Positions 27,466-36,046 of a stretch of DNA of 60,367 nucleotides are shown here, in pieces. Location of the stretch: assembly GCA_963727245.1 (NCBI GenBank), contig CAVSFO010000017.1:1-60367 (forward strand). The letters are read 5' to 3'. The stretch's first letter is position 1; each line of letters starts with the position of its first letter. The translations under genes were made by a program, and so were the position numbers. The notes below the pieces were generated by a model that saw nothing but the letters and a program-made list of their open reading frames with translations, ran no database searches and was not told the origin of the DNA. The DNA is from JBKQVT01 sp963727245 (GTDB taxonomy: Bacteria; Planctomycetota; Planctomycetia; Pirellulales; Thermoguttaceae).

Positions 27466-28341
27466 ATGCTTTCGGACGAAGACAAGTGGACGTCGGAAAC
27501 CCTCGACGAAGTATTCAACGGCCTGGCCTTGTCGGCAGAGCTGTCAGAAAAACTTGTTTACAAAGGCGCCAGAGTCTTGCGACTGCTTCTTAACGAGATC
27601 ACGCGAGCTTCTTACGATATTGACGCCAGCTTTGCAGCGAATGCTTCCGTGGGCCGGGACGATCTCGAACGCCTTCGTACGCTGGCTCACGGCGCGATCA
27701 CTGCGCACTTTGAAAATCAACAACCTGTCCGGTATACGCTGCAGGATTCAAGGATTGCGAATAGACGCAGAACGGGGGAGCATCCACGAGGATGGGACGT
27801 ATATTGGCTAAAGTTGGATATCCGCGATATGGCCGCACGCGATAACCTTGTACGCACGCTCAGAATTGATATCGCCGCGTCAGAATTGGTCTCCGAACAT
27901 TCGATATCCACTATTCAATTGAACGGGCGTCCCATACAGGCTGTCACGCTTGAACGAATGGTCGGAGAAAAACTCCGGGCATTTATCAGCGGTCTGCCGG
28001 CCTATCGCAGCAAAATACAAAAGCCCACACACCCGCCACGAGCAAAAGATTTGTATGACCTTGCGAGGATACGCAGAAAACGGCCGTTGGAAGACCGCGA
28101 GTTTTGGCGGATTTCTGGAGGAGAATTCTACCTTGCGTGCAAGTCGCGTTGTATAGATTGCGAAGGAAGCCGCACATTCAAGGAGCGGTGGGATAAAACG
28201 GAGCGGGAGTATTCTGGGAATCCAATAGCTTCGGGGGATGTGCCTTTCACCGAGGCCGAGGAAACCGTAGACCAAGTCGTTGCGTTGTTAGGGGAAATAG
28301 GCCCGATACCCTTCGCATTCCCGCTGCCTGAAATCAAGTGA
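27466..28341 (+). CDS. AbiEii-type nucleotidyltransferase toxin
   Basis: 291 residues. Nucleotidyltransferase fold: YKGARVLRLL followed by ITRASYDIDASF gives the family's G(T/A)xL...R.S.DxD metal-binding pattern, and RAKDLYDLARIRR gives the downstream KDxxDl motif. AbiEii-like toxins are thought to transfer nucleotides, in some studied members to tRNA, and cause growth arrest or phage abortive infection. Starts 6 bp after the antitoxin stop, so an operon. Lower GC and A-rich codons set the pair apart from the surrounding metabolic genes. Confidence 0.8.
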   Translation: MLSDEDKWTSETLDEVFNGLALSAELSEKLVYKGARVLRLLLNEITRASYDIDASFAANASVGRDDLERLRTLAHGAITAHFENQQPVRYTLQDSRIANRRRTGEHPRGWDVYWLKLDIRDMAARDNLVRTLRIDIAASELVSEHSISTIQLNGRPIQAVTLERMVGEKLRAFISGLPAYRSKIQKPTHPPRAKDLYDLARIRRKRPLEDREFWRISGGEFYLACKSRCIDCEGSRTFKERWDKTEREYSGNPIASGDVPFTEAEETVDQVVALLGEIGPIPFAFPLPEIK

Positions 28342-28516
28342 CCGGCGCGGCGGCCGCTTCCTTCGACCGCCAGTTCGCAAAATCTCTCGGAAGATATGCT
28401 CGAACACGACGACCGGGACCCCGAAAGACGCTACCCCGGCGGTTGTCGAAGGCCACGGATAGAACTACAATTTTTTCAGACAACCGCGCCTGACACGGCG
28501 AAAAATCGGCAAAAAC

Positions 28517-29647
28517 ATGGTCCACGACGCTGCGATCGAGGAACTGATCGAACAAATCAACCAGACGGCGACGCACGTCGTGGTGGCCGCCAGCGGCGGC
28601 GGCAGCCGGGCGATCAGCGACTTTTTGGAACGGCCCGGGGCCTCGCGGACCCTGCTGGAGGCCGTCGTGCCGTACTCCGAGGCCGCCATGATCGCCTGGC
28701 TCGGGGGCCGGCCCGATCATTTCTGCGCGGTCGAGACGGCGCGGGCCATGGCCGTGATTGCCCTGCGGCGGGCGCGGAAGTACGAGTCCGCTGAGACGCC
28801 GCTGGCCGGCATTGCCTGTACCGCCGGCCTCATGACCGACCGGCCCCGGCGCGGGCCGCACCGTGCCCACCTGGCCGTGCAAACCGCCGCCCGGACGGCC
28901 GCCTGGTCGCTGGAACTGCAAAAAGGCCGGCGCAGCCGCGCCGAAGAAGAGCAGGTGGTTGGCCGCATGGTCCTCAACGCCCTGGCCGACGCCTGTGGCG
29001 TGCCGGCGCAGTTGGACTTGCCGCTGCTGGAGGGAGAACGGGTCGAACACGCGCAAACGATCGCCCCGCAACCGTGGCAAGACCTGATGCTGGAACGGGC
29101 CGAGGCGGTCTGCCAGGGGGGCGAGGATCGACCGATGGCCGCCATTTTTCCCGGGGCGTTCAATCCCCTTCACGACGGACACCGCCGCATGGCGGCGCTC
29201 GCCGGGGAAATGTTGAGCGTGCCGGTGGCCGTGGAAATATCGATCCTCAACGTCGACAAACCGCCGCTGGACTACGCGGAGATCGAGCGCCGCCTGGGCC
29301 AGTTTCCGTCGCAGCAGGCGGTCTGGCTGACGCGCGCCGGCACGTTCGAGGAGAAGTCGCAACGGTTTCCCCGCGCCACTTTCATCGTGGGCGTCGACAC
29401 CCTGCGCCGCATCGCCGCTGCGGAGTATTACCCGGCCGGGCCGCGGGCGTGCCTGGACGCGCTGGAGCGGATCGCGGAGCGCGGCTGCCGCTTCCTGGTT
29501 TTTAGCCGGCTGATCGGCGACGCCTTGGTGCGGCTGGCCGACCTCGACTTGCCCGACGTCTTGCGCGACATCTGCCGGGAAGTCCCGCCGGAGCAGTTTC
29601 GCCAGGATGTTTCCTCCACCGCGATCCGGAAGTCGGCATCAGCATAA
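28517..29647 (+). CDS. CinA-like / NadD-like nucleotidyltransferase fusion
   Basis: 376 residues. The N-terminal half (about 1-170) resembles a CinA amidase-like domain: THVVVAASGGGSRAISDFL and ETARAMAVIALRRARKY with GIACTAGL. The C-terminal half (about 205-375) is a nucleotidylyltransferase: AAIFPGAFNPLHDGHRRMA carries the HxGH motif and SSTAIRKS the ISSTxIR motif. CinA proteins deamidate NMN and NadD/NMNAT adds AMP to nicotinate or nicotinamide mononucleotide, so an NAD salvage role is plausible. A similar pairing of domains is known in a plant nucleotidylyltransferase-superfamily protein. No clear RBS before ATG 28517. Confidence 0.75.
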   Translation: MVHDAAIEELIEQINQTATHVVVAASGGGSRAISDFLERPGASRTLLEAVVPYSEAAMIAWLGGRPDHFCAVETARAMAVIALRRARKYESAETPLAGIACTAGLMTDRPRRGPHRAHLAVQTAARTAAWSLELQKGRRSRAEEEQVVGRMVLNALADACGVPAQLDLPLLEGERVEHAQTIAPQPWQDLMLERAEAVCQGGEDRPMAAIFPGAFNPLHDGHRRMAALAGEMLSVPVAVEISILNVDKPPLDYAEIERRLGQFPSQQAVWLTRAGTFEEKSQRFPRATFIVGVDTLRRIAAAEYYPAGPRACLDALERIAERGCRFLVFSRLIGDALVRLADLDLPDVLRDICREVPPEQFRQDVSSTAIRKSASA

Positions 29648-29650
29648 GTT

Positions 29651-29712
29651 GGGGACTGTCCCAATTCGGGCACCGCGCTTCGCGTGGTCGCGACGAAAAT
29701 GGGACTGTCCCC
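29651..29712. repeat. GGGGACTGTCCC paired palindrome
   Basis: TTGGGGACTGTCCC, a variable centre and GACGAAAATGGGACTGTCCCC, just after the stop of the CinA/NadD fusion. Same family as at 30731-30775, 57497-57549 and 59515-59594. Confidence 0.75.
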
Positions 29713-29729
29713 TTCTGCATCCCAAGGTT

Positions 29730-29844
29730 CCCTCTCCCTCCGGGAGAGGGTTAGGGTGAGGGCCTTGAATCGAAAAATGCCTTGCCTTGCTTTTGCGTTT
29801 GCCTAATGCCCTCACCCCCTGCCCCTCTCCCAGAGGGAGAGGGG
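29730..29844. repeat. CCCTCTCCC/GGGAGAGGG inverted repeats
   Basis: CCCTCTCCCTCCGGGAGAGG at about 29730-29750 and an inverse copy ending GAGGGAGAGGGG at about 29844, with GGGTGAGGGC and GCCCTCACCC inside. Lies between convergent genes and may end both transcripts. Related sequence at 35898-35930. Confidence 0.6.
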
Positions 29845-29877
29845 AGGAATTTGCAAAAGTCCAGCCGTAAGTTGCAA

Positions 29878-30690
29878 TCAGCGTTTCACCAGCCGGCCGG
29901 GCAGGAACTGATGGTCGGGCGTAAAGAGCCGCCGATAGCCCAACAGCACCACCATCACCGTGCCCAACGAGGTGCCGGCGGCCAGCAGAAACATGATGAC
30001 GATCTGATACATCACCGCCTGCTGGGGCGGGGTGCCGCTGAGCAACTGGCCGGTCATCATCCCCGGCAGGCTGACCAGGCCGACGACCATCATCGAGTTG
30101 ATGGTGGGGATCATGCCGGTGCGGACGGCTTGTTGGATGGGCGCCCGGGCGGCCTCCCAGCGGCTGGCTCCCAGGGCCAGCAAGGTTTCGACCTCCGCCC
30201 GCTTCGAGGCCAATTCGTCGCCCAGCCGGTCCATGCCCAGCGAGATGCCGTTCAGGGTGTTTCCCAGGATCATGCCCAAGAGCGGAATGGCGTATTGCGG
30301 CTGATACCAGGGCCCGTGGGCCTGCTGGACCTGCACCACGCCGAAGAGGGCCACCGCGGTGACCAGCCAGGACGTTGCCCACATCGAGACGACGCTGTCC
30401 AGCCAGACGCCGCGGTAGCGGTGTTCGATGCGGCCGACGGCGGCGCCGCCGGCGATCAAGGTCATGGCCGTCATCATGGCCAGGACGACATACCATGCCT
30501 GGCCGGGGAGGAAGATCCAATTGAGCACCTGGCCGACCAGGAGCAGTTGCACGACGGTGCGGACCGCGGCCAGCGCCAGTCGCCGCTCCAGCCCCAGCCG
30601 CAACGCGAGCGAGATCGCGCCGCTGATGAGAATCAGCGAGGTCGCAATCGCCAGTTGAGCCGCCGAGAGTTGAATGTAGTGGGCCGGCAT
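29878..30690 (-). CDS. fetB: ABC transporter permease of the FetB/YbbM family
   Basis: 270 residues with about six or seven membrane segments. UPF0014 hallmarks: AAVRTVVQLLLVGQVLNWIF near the N-terminus, PLLGMILGNTLNGISLGMDR in the middle and MMVVGLVSLPGMMTGQLLSG. In E. coli FetAB exports iron and adds oxidative-stress resistance. The ATPase gene ends 15 bp upstream on the same strand, so they form an operon. Confidence 0.85.
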   Translation of the reverse strand: MPAHYIQLSAAQLAIATSLILISGAISLALRLGLERRLALAAVRTVVQLLLVGQVLNWIFLPGQAWYVVLAMMTAMTLIAGGAAVGRIEHRYRGVWLDSVVSMWATSWLVTAVALFGVVQVQQAHGPWYQPQYAIPLLGMILGNTLNGISLGMDRLGDELASKRAEVETLLALGASRWEAARAPIQQAVRTGMIPTINSMMVVGLVSLPGMMTGQLLSGTPPQQAVMYQIVIMFLLAAGTSLGTVMVVLLGYRRLFTPDHQFLPGRLVKR

Positions 30691-30705
30691 GAAATCTCCC
30701 CGACG

Positions 30706-31455
30706 CTACGGACCTGGAGTAGAACAGCTTGGGGACTGTCCCGATTTTCGTTCGACGAAAATGGGACTGTCCCCTTGGGAGGCCCGGAGCCTTCCCTCTT
30801 CCATGAACATGGTCTGCGGGGCGATGCGGCCCGCCTGCTCGGCATTGTGACTGACCCAAACCATCGCCCGCGGAACTTCGCCACTGTCCACCCAACGGCC
30901 CAGCAACGCCTCGACTGCCAACGAGGTGTCCGGATCGAGCGCGGCGGTGGGCTCGTCCAGCAGCAGCACGGCCGGGTCGAGCTGCACCGCGCGGAGCAGG
31001 GCGGTAATCTGGATTTCGCCGCCCGACAGGTCGCCGGCCCGTTTGGCCAGAAACGATTCGTCCCGGCGGAGCTGCCCGAGCAGATCGACCACCCGTTGGC
31101 GGTCGAACTGTCGCCGGCGATGGACCCGCAGGGCAAAGGGGCGTCGCAAGGCGGCCTCGACGGTTTCTTCCAGCAGGGCCGCGCGCTGGTGCAGATAGAT
31201 GACGGTGCTGCGAAAGGCGGGCACGGCGTCGCGCCGCACCGAGCGGCCCTGCCAGCAGACGCGGCCACTGTCCAACGGATCCAGGGCCGCCAGGGCGCGA
31301 AGCAGCAGGGTCTTGCCGGCCCCCGAGGGCCCGGCAATCGCCAGGCGCGTGCCGGCAGCCAGCGTCAACGACACGTCGGTCAGCAGCCACCCGTCGCCTT
31401 GGGGGTGGCGGCGGCCGATGTTGCGGGCTTCCAGCAAGGCGTTGTCGGGTGGCAT
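30706..31455 (-). CDS. fetA: ABC transporter ATPase of the FetA/YbbL family
   Basis: 249 residues. Walker A GPSGAGKTLLLRALA, Q-loop region VIYLHQRAALLEETVE, signature LSGGEIQ, Walker B AVLLLDEPTAALD and switch His in VWVSHNAEQ. The partner permease follows directly. The last 25 or so residues (QGDSPIFVERKSGQSP and beyond) are translated from the GGGGACTGTCCC palindrome at 30731-30775, so the repeat has inserted in the 3' end of the gene without breaking the frame. Confidence 0.85.
   Translation of the reverse strand: MPPDNALLEARNIGRRHPQGDGWLLTDVSLTLAAGTRLAIAGPSGAGKTLLLRALAALDPLDSGRVCWQGRSVRRDAVPAFRSTVIYLHQRAALLEETVEAALRRPFALRVHRRRQFDRQRVVDLLGQLRRDESFLAKRAGDLSGGEIQITALLRAVQLDPAVLLLDEPTAALDPDTSLAVEALLGRWVDSGEVPRAMVWVSHNAEQAGRIAPQTMFMEEGRLRASQGDSPIFVERKSGQSPSCSTPGP
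30731..30775. repeat. GGGGACTGTCCC paired palindrome inside fetA
   Basis: TTGGGGACTGTCCCGATTTTCG, a short centre and CGAAAATGGGACTGTCCCC. It lies within the last codons of the minus-strand ATPase gene. Confidence 0.75.
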
Positions 31456-31794
31456 TTTTAGGCAGCGGACGCAGGGTTCGCAGATGTCTCCGCCTCAGTG
31501 TATCTTGGCCGAGTGCGGGTTCAAGCGATCCCCCCCGTCAGTGGCGGGCTAGCTTCCGTTGCGGAAGTTCGGAAATTTGTAGGGTTGGTCGACGGGCACC
31601 ATGCAAAGCATGGTCGGCGAGCCCCACCAGAATCCGCCAATGGTGGGGCTCGCTGCGCTCGACCCACCCTACAGTTGTCTCCGCAGGAGAAGGCCGGACC
31701 CTTGCACGGACATCGGCCACTTGAGACAATCAACCGCTGGAAAACAACTGGTCGATCTGGGTTTGCCGGGCTTCTCGAAGGGGGGCCTGAAACT
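31456..31794. other. Divergent intergenic region with a GTAGGGTGGG-type inverted repeat
   Basis: Between fetA (minus) and groES (plus). An imperfect inverted repeat spans 31579-31672 (left copy diverged, right arm GGGGCTCGCTGCGCTCGACC...). Promoters for both genes should lie here but I cannot point to one. Confidence 0.5.
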
Positions 31795-32082
31795 ATGAAA
31801 GTCGTACCACTGGGCGAGAACGTGATGATCAAGCGCCTGGAGACGGACGCGATGACCGCCGGCGGGATTGTACTGCCCGATTCGGCCCAGCAGCGACCCC
31901 AACAAGGCCGCGTGCTCTCGGTCGGCGATGGCCGGCTGTTGCCGGATGGGACGCGCGGCCACCATCAGGTCCGCGAGGGGGATCGGGTGCTCTTCGGCCG
32001 TTACTCGGGCACCGAGGTCACCTTCAACGGCGAGGAACTGCTCATCATGAGCGAGAACGAGATTCTGGCGATCATGCCCTGA
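31795..32082 (+). CDS. groES: Co-chaperonin GroES (Cpn10)
   Basis: 95 residues from ATG 31795. MKVVPLGENVMIKRLETDAM, the mobile loop TAGGIVLPDSAQQRPQQGRV, then DRVLFGRYSGTEVTFNGEEL and LIMSENEILAIMP are standard Cpn10 features. It caps the GroEL ring. No groEL is adjacent, as in planctomycetes with several dispersed groES/groEL copies, so this is probably one of several paralogues. Confidence 0.93.
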   Translation: MKVVPLGENVMIKRLETDAMTAGGIVLPDSAQQRPQQGRVLSVGDGRLLPDGTRGHHQVREGDRVLFGRYSGTEVTFNGEELLIMSENEILAIMP

Positions 32083-32388
32083 CCCGGCCTGCTCGCTCGC
32101 TTCCCCACCGGGAAAGAGAACCACGGCGAAAACTTCGCCATCGGAAGCCAGAGTTTCGCCGCCCTGGCACTATGCTTCGATTTCCTGCCGCGTTTACAAG
32201 TCCTTGCCGGCAAAGGTTATACGCCCTGTGGCCCGTCTTTGGCACGCGGCGTGCTGTACAATTATCCGGGTGTGCAACAATATGCGCCGGGAATAGTTTT
32301 CCGTGCGGCCCATGGAACAGCTTGTGGTGTCGTTTACAATTGGTGTGTGCCCAGGCATACGCGTTTTCCCCCAGAATGAGGTCTCCCC
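32083..32388. other. Intergenic, nothing recognised
   Basis: About 300 bp. No convincing gene, hairpin or repeat seen; probably contains the promoter of the next gene. Confidence 0.45.
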
Positions 32389-33519
32389 ATGTCCTGCCGA
32401 GTTTTCTGTCGCAGCGTGCTCGTTTCAGCTTTTGCGGCCATGGCCGTGTCGCTGATGGTTGCCGGTGAGCCGGCCGCGTCGCCGATCGATGCGAAAACCT
32501 ATCAGCAGACGGTGGATCGGGCGGTCCAGTTCCTCAGGACCAGGCAGGCGGCCGACGGCTCGTACTCGGACAAAAGTCCGGGCGTCACCGCCCTGGTTGC
32601 CACCGGCCTGATGCGGGTAGGGCTGGGCCCCAACGACCCGACCGTGGCTAAGAGCCTCAAGTACCTGGAGACGTTCGTGCAAAAGGACGGCGGCGTCTAT
32701 AAGCCCAAGAACTACTTGCAAAACTACGAAACGTCGCTGGCCTTGCTTTGCTTCCACGAGGCCAACCGCGATCATCGCTACGACAAACTCATCAAGAGCG
32801 CCGAAGCGTTCCTCAAAAACATCCAGTGGGGCGGCGAGGGACAACCGGCGGACAAGAGCGATCTTACCTTTGGCGGAGCGGGCTATGGCAAGAGCAAACG
32901 GCCCGACCTGTCGAACACCCAGTTCTTCATGGATGCCATGAAAGAGGCCGGCGTCGGGCCGGACGATCCGGCGATGAAAAGGGCCCTAGTCTTCATCTCC
33001 CGCTGCCAAAACCTGGAGAGCCAGGACAATACGACCCCCTTCGCCCCCAAGAATCCCGACGGCAGTTTCTACTACACGCCGGCGGCCGGCGGCCAAAGCC
33101 CGGCCGGCAACACCGCCAACGGCGGACTTCGCGGCTACGGCTCGATGACCTATGCCGGTCTGAAGAGCATGATCTATGCCGGCGTCAAGCCGGACGACCC
33201 CCGCGTCAAGGCCGCCGTGAAGTGGTGCCAGATGCACTATAGCGTCGAGGAAAACCCGGGCCTGGGCAAGGCGGGCCTCTACTACTACTATCACACCTTC
33301 GCCAAGGCCCTGGACGCCGCCGGCATCAAGGAACTCGCCGATGCCAAGGGCGTCAAACACAACTGGCGGCAAGACCTCCTGGCCGCGTTGGTCCGGCAGC
33401 AGCGCCCCAACGGCTCGTGGGTCAACGACTTCGACAAGTGGTTCGAGGCGGACCCCGGCCTGGTGACCGGCTACGCCCTGCTGTCGCTGGCCTATTGCCG
33501 TCCCGCTCCCCAGAACTGA
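32389..33519 (+). CDS. Secreted prenyltransferase/squalene-cyclase-fold repeat protein
   Basis: 376 residues. Signal peptide MSCRVFCRSVLVSAFAAMAV with cleavage probably near LMVAGEPAA. The rest is an alpha/alpha barrel built of repeats such as VDRAVQFLRTRQAADGSYSD, GVTALVATGLMRVG and ALVRQQRPNGSWVNDF, in which the QxxDGSW-like blocks recall terpene cyclase and prenyltransferase beta-subunit repeats. The DxDD catalytic motif of squalene cyclases is absent, so an enzyme role is doubtful. Such proteins are common and uncharacterised in planctomycetes. The glycerate kinase gene follows after 6 bp. Confidence 0.75.
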   Translation: MSCRVFCRSVLVSAFAAMAVSLMVAGEPAASPIDAKTYQQTVDRAVQFLRTRQAADGSYSDKSPGVTALVATGLMRVGLGPNDPTVAKSLKYLETFVQKDGGVYKPKNYLQNYETSLALLCFHEANRDHRYDKLIKSAEAFLKNIQWGGEGQPADKSDLTFGGAGYGKSKRPDLSNTQFFMDAMKEAGVGPDDPAMKRALVFISRCQNLESQDNTTPFAPKNPDGSFYYTPAAGGQSPAGNTANGGLRGYGSMTYAGLKSMIYAGVKPDDPRVKAAVKWCQMHYSVEENPGLGKAGLYYYYHTFAKALDAAGIKELADAKGVKHNWRQDLLAALVRQQRPNGSWVNDFDKWFEADPGLVTGYALLSLAYCRPAPQN

Positions 33520-33525
33520 TGCCGC

Positions 33526-34881
33526 GTGCCCCGATCTCACGCCCAACTCCGCCGCGATGCCCTGGACATCTGGCGCTCCGGCGTCGCCGCCGTCGATTCT
33601 CAGCGACTCGTCGGCAAAGCGATCCGCGTGGAGGGCGAGGAACTGATTGTCGGCCAGGAGCGGCTCCGCCTGGACAGCATCGGCCGCATTCTCGTCGTGG
33701 GGGCGGGAAAGGCCTGCGCCGGCATGGCGGCCGCCGTGGAAACCGCCCTGGGACCGCGGCTGGCGGACGAAAAGCATCTGGCCGGCTGGGTCAACGTGCC
33801 CGCCGATTGCACCAGGCCGCTGCGGCGGATCAAGCTGCACGCGGCCCGTCCCGCAGGGCTCAACGAACCGACGCCCGCGGGCGTCGCCGGCAGCGAGGAG
33901 ATCCTGCGGCAGGTCGCGGCCTTGCACAGCGAGGACTTGTGCATCTGCCTGATCTCCGGCGGCGGCTCGGCGCTGCTGCCAGCCCCAGAGGGGATCACGC
34001 TGGAGGACAAGGTGTCGCTTACGCGCCACCTCAGCGCCGCCGGCGCCGACATCGCCCAGTTGAACACCGTGCGCAAGCAGCTCAGCCGGATCAAGGGAGG
34101 CGGCCTGGCGCGGGCGTGCCGCGCCGGCCGGCTGCTGGCCTTGATTATCTCCGACGTGCTGGGCGACCGCTTGGACTTGATCGCTTCCGGTCCGACCGTG
34201 CCGGACGAGTCGTCCACGCCGGATCGGGCCCTGGAGGTGCTGGAAAAGTTTCCCGCCCCGGATGCCGGCTTTCTGCCGCGCGTCGTGCAATACCTCGAGC
34301 AGAAGCGATCCTACGGCCTGCCCCCGCCGCCGCAGTGCCAACTTACCAACCTGGTGATCGGCAACAACGCCAAGGCCGTGGAGGCCGCGGGCGTGAAGGC
34401 GGAGTCGCTCGGCTACAGCCATGCCATGGTCTGCGCCACGCAGGGCGAGAGCCTGGCCGAAGATGTCGGCCGCCACCTGGCCGGCATGGCGCTGCGGATG
34501 CGCTCCCGGCCGGGGCCCAATTGCCTCATCAGCGGCGGTGAACCGGTCGTGCGGCTGGTCGATCCCTCGCGTCGCGGCCTGGGGGGGCGAAATCAGCAGT
34601 TGGTGCTGGCGGCACTCGTGCGACTGCTGCCCGACGGCGCCGAAGGCATCGTCTTGCTGTCGGCCGGCACCGACGGGGAAGACGGCCCGACCGACGCCGC
34701 CGGTGCGGTCCTGGACGCCACGATGCCGGCGGCCATGGGGCGGTTGGGCCTCGATCCGGCCGACTATCTGGCCCGCAACGACGCCTATCACTTCTTCGCC
34801 CCGCTGGATGCGCTCATCAAGACCGGTCCCACGCACACCAACGTGTGCGACCTGCGGGTGGTGCTGGTCGACCGGGGGTAG
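33526..34881 (+). CDS. Glycerate 2-kinase (MOFRL family)
   Basis: 451 residues from GTG 33526, the only start near the preceding gene (6 bp after its stop). Phosphorylates glycerate to 2-phosphoglycerate. The N-terminal DUF4147 half has ILVVGAGKACAGMAAAVE and CLISGGGSALLPAP (phosphate-binding GGGSALL). The C-terminal MOFRL half has GGRNQQLVLAAL and LLSAGTDGEDGPTDAAGAV. Length is normal (about 430-450). Close coupling to the upstream secreted protein looks positional rather than functional. Confidence 0.88.
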   Translation: MPRSHAQLRRDALDIWRSGVAAVDSQRLVGKAIRVEGEELIVGQERLRLDSIGRILVVGAGKACAGMAAAVETALGPRLADEKHLAGWVNVPADCTRPLRRIKLHAARPAGLNEPTPAGVAGSEEILRQVAALHSEDLCICLISGGGSALLPAPEGITLEDKVSLTRHLSAAGADIAQLNTVRKQLSRIKGGGLARACRAGRLLALIISDVLGDRLDLIASGPTVPDESSTPDRALEVLEKFPAPDAGFLPRVVQYLEQKRSYGLPPPPQCQLTNLVIGNNAKAVEAAGVKAESLGYSHAMVCATQGESLAEDVGRHLAGMALRMRSRPGPNCLISGGEPVVRLVDPSRRGLGGRNQQLVLAALVRLLPDGAEGIVLLSAGTDGEDGPTDAAGAVLDATMPAAMGRLGLDPADYLARNDAYHFFAPLDALIKTGPTHTNVCDLRVVLVDRG

Positions 34882-35030
34882 GCACGGCTCACCGGCAAGG
34901 GCGGGCGTATCGCTTGCGGGTTCGCACTTCCGTCACCGAGATCCCCACCGCCTTCCCCCCTCCGCTCTCCCCCTCTATAATCCGGGAGACTTTGAGTCCA
35001 CGCCACACGAGTCTGGGAGTTCACGACGCC

Positions 35031-35834
35031 ATGCCCGATTACTTAACGGTTTGTGAAGATGCGGTCCGTCAGGCCGGGGCCACGTTGCGGGATTGGATGG
35101 GCAAGACCAGCGTGCGTTACAAGGGGCGAGCCGACCTGGTGACCGAGGCCGACGTGGCCTCTCAGGAGCTGATCCGCAAGATCGTCCTGGGCGCCTTTCC
35201 CGACCACTCGCTCCTGGGCGAGGAGGACGCCCCCGGCCAGCGTGGGCGGCGGACGGAATTCCGCTGGATCGCCGATCCGCTGGACGGCACGACGAATTAT
35301 GTCCACGGCGTGCCGCACTTCACCGTCTCGCTGGCGCTGGAGCGCAACGGCAGCCCTTTGGTGGGGGCCATCTACGACCCCAATCTGGATGAGTGCTTTA
35401 CGACGGCTGTCGGTCAGGGCGCTTTTCTGAACGGCCGGCGCATCCATACCAGCAAAGTGACGGCCCTGGGCGATGCCCTGGCGTGCACCGGATTTCCGGC
35501 CGACGTGAAGCCCGATTCGCCCGACCTGCTGGTCTTCAGGGAAGCGGCGTTTTGTTGCCAGTCGATCCGCCGGATGGGCTCGGCCTCGTTGAACCTCTGT
35601 TACCTGGCGGCCGGTCGGTTCGACGCCTTGTGGAATTTTGGCACCAAGATCTGGGACGTTGCCGCCGGCTGCTTGCTCATCGAGGAGGCGGGCGGAATCG
35701 TGACCGCCCCCGAGGGCGGTCCGTTCATTCTCGAAGAGGCGCGCTTTATTGCCGCCGCCAATCCCACGCTCCACGCCCAATTGCTGGAACTCGTCACCCG
35801 CGTGCTCCACCGGTCTCCCCCTCCCTCCTGGTGA
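35031..35834 (+). CDS. Inositol monophosphatase family protein
   Basis: 267 residues from ATG 35031. Hydrolyses sugar or inositol phosphates with Mg2+. Metal-binding motifs: TEADVASQ, LLGEEDAPG, WIADPLDGTTNYVHG and IWDVAAGCLLIEEAGG. The family includes SuhB-type inositol monophosphatases and histidinol or fructose phosphatases, so the exact substrate is open. An upstream extension of the frame to 34845 crosses the intergenic region and lacks homology. Confidence 0.88.
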   Translation: MPDYLTVCEDAVRQAGATLRDWMGKTSVRYKGRADLVTEADVASQELIRKIVLGAFPDHSLLGEEDAPGQRGRRTEFRWIADPLDGTTNYVHGVPHFTVSLALERNGSPLVGAIYDPNLDECFTTAVGQGAFLNGRRIHTSKVTALGDALACTGFPADVKPDSPDLLVFREAAFCCQSIRRMGSASLNLCYLAAGRFDALWNFGTKIWDVAAGCLLIEEAGGIVTAPEGGPFILEEARFIAAANPTLHAQLLELVTRVLHRSPPPSW

Positions 35835-36046
35835 GGGGGGTGGTGGGGGGGCTGGCGCAGACGCATAGTCCAGGTGGCAAGCCCTTGCTCCAGCTCCCCC
35901 TCACCCTGACCCTCTCCCGGAGGGAGAGGGAAGGATGTCGGCGGTCTCGGTGCTTTATTTAAGTTGGGGGAGCAAGTAGACTAGTGGTAGGCATTAATTC
36001 ACTCATCTAGCTTCTTATCGAATTGAGCGAGCGTCGGGAACGACAG
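35835..36046. other. Intergenic with a CCCTCTCCC/GGGAGAGGG hairpin
   Basis: CCCTCACCCTGACCCTCTCC..GGAGAGGG at about 35898-35930 belongs to the same repeat family as 29730-29844. A more AT-rich stretch at about 35955-36020 precedes the next gene and could hold its promoter. Confidence 0.5.

Noticed and set aside
31795..32082. groESL operon
   Set aside because: GroES is followed by about 300 bp without a gene and then an unrelated secreted protein. No groEL is in the window.
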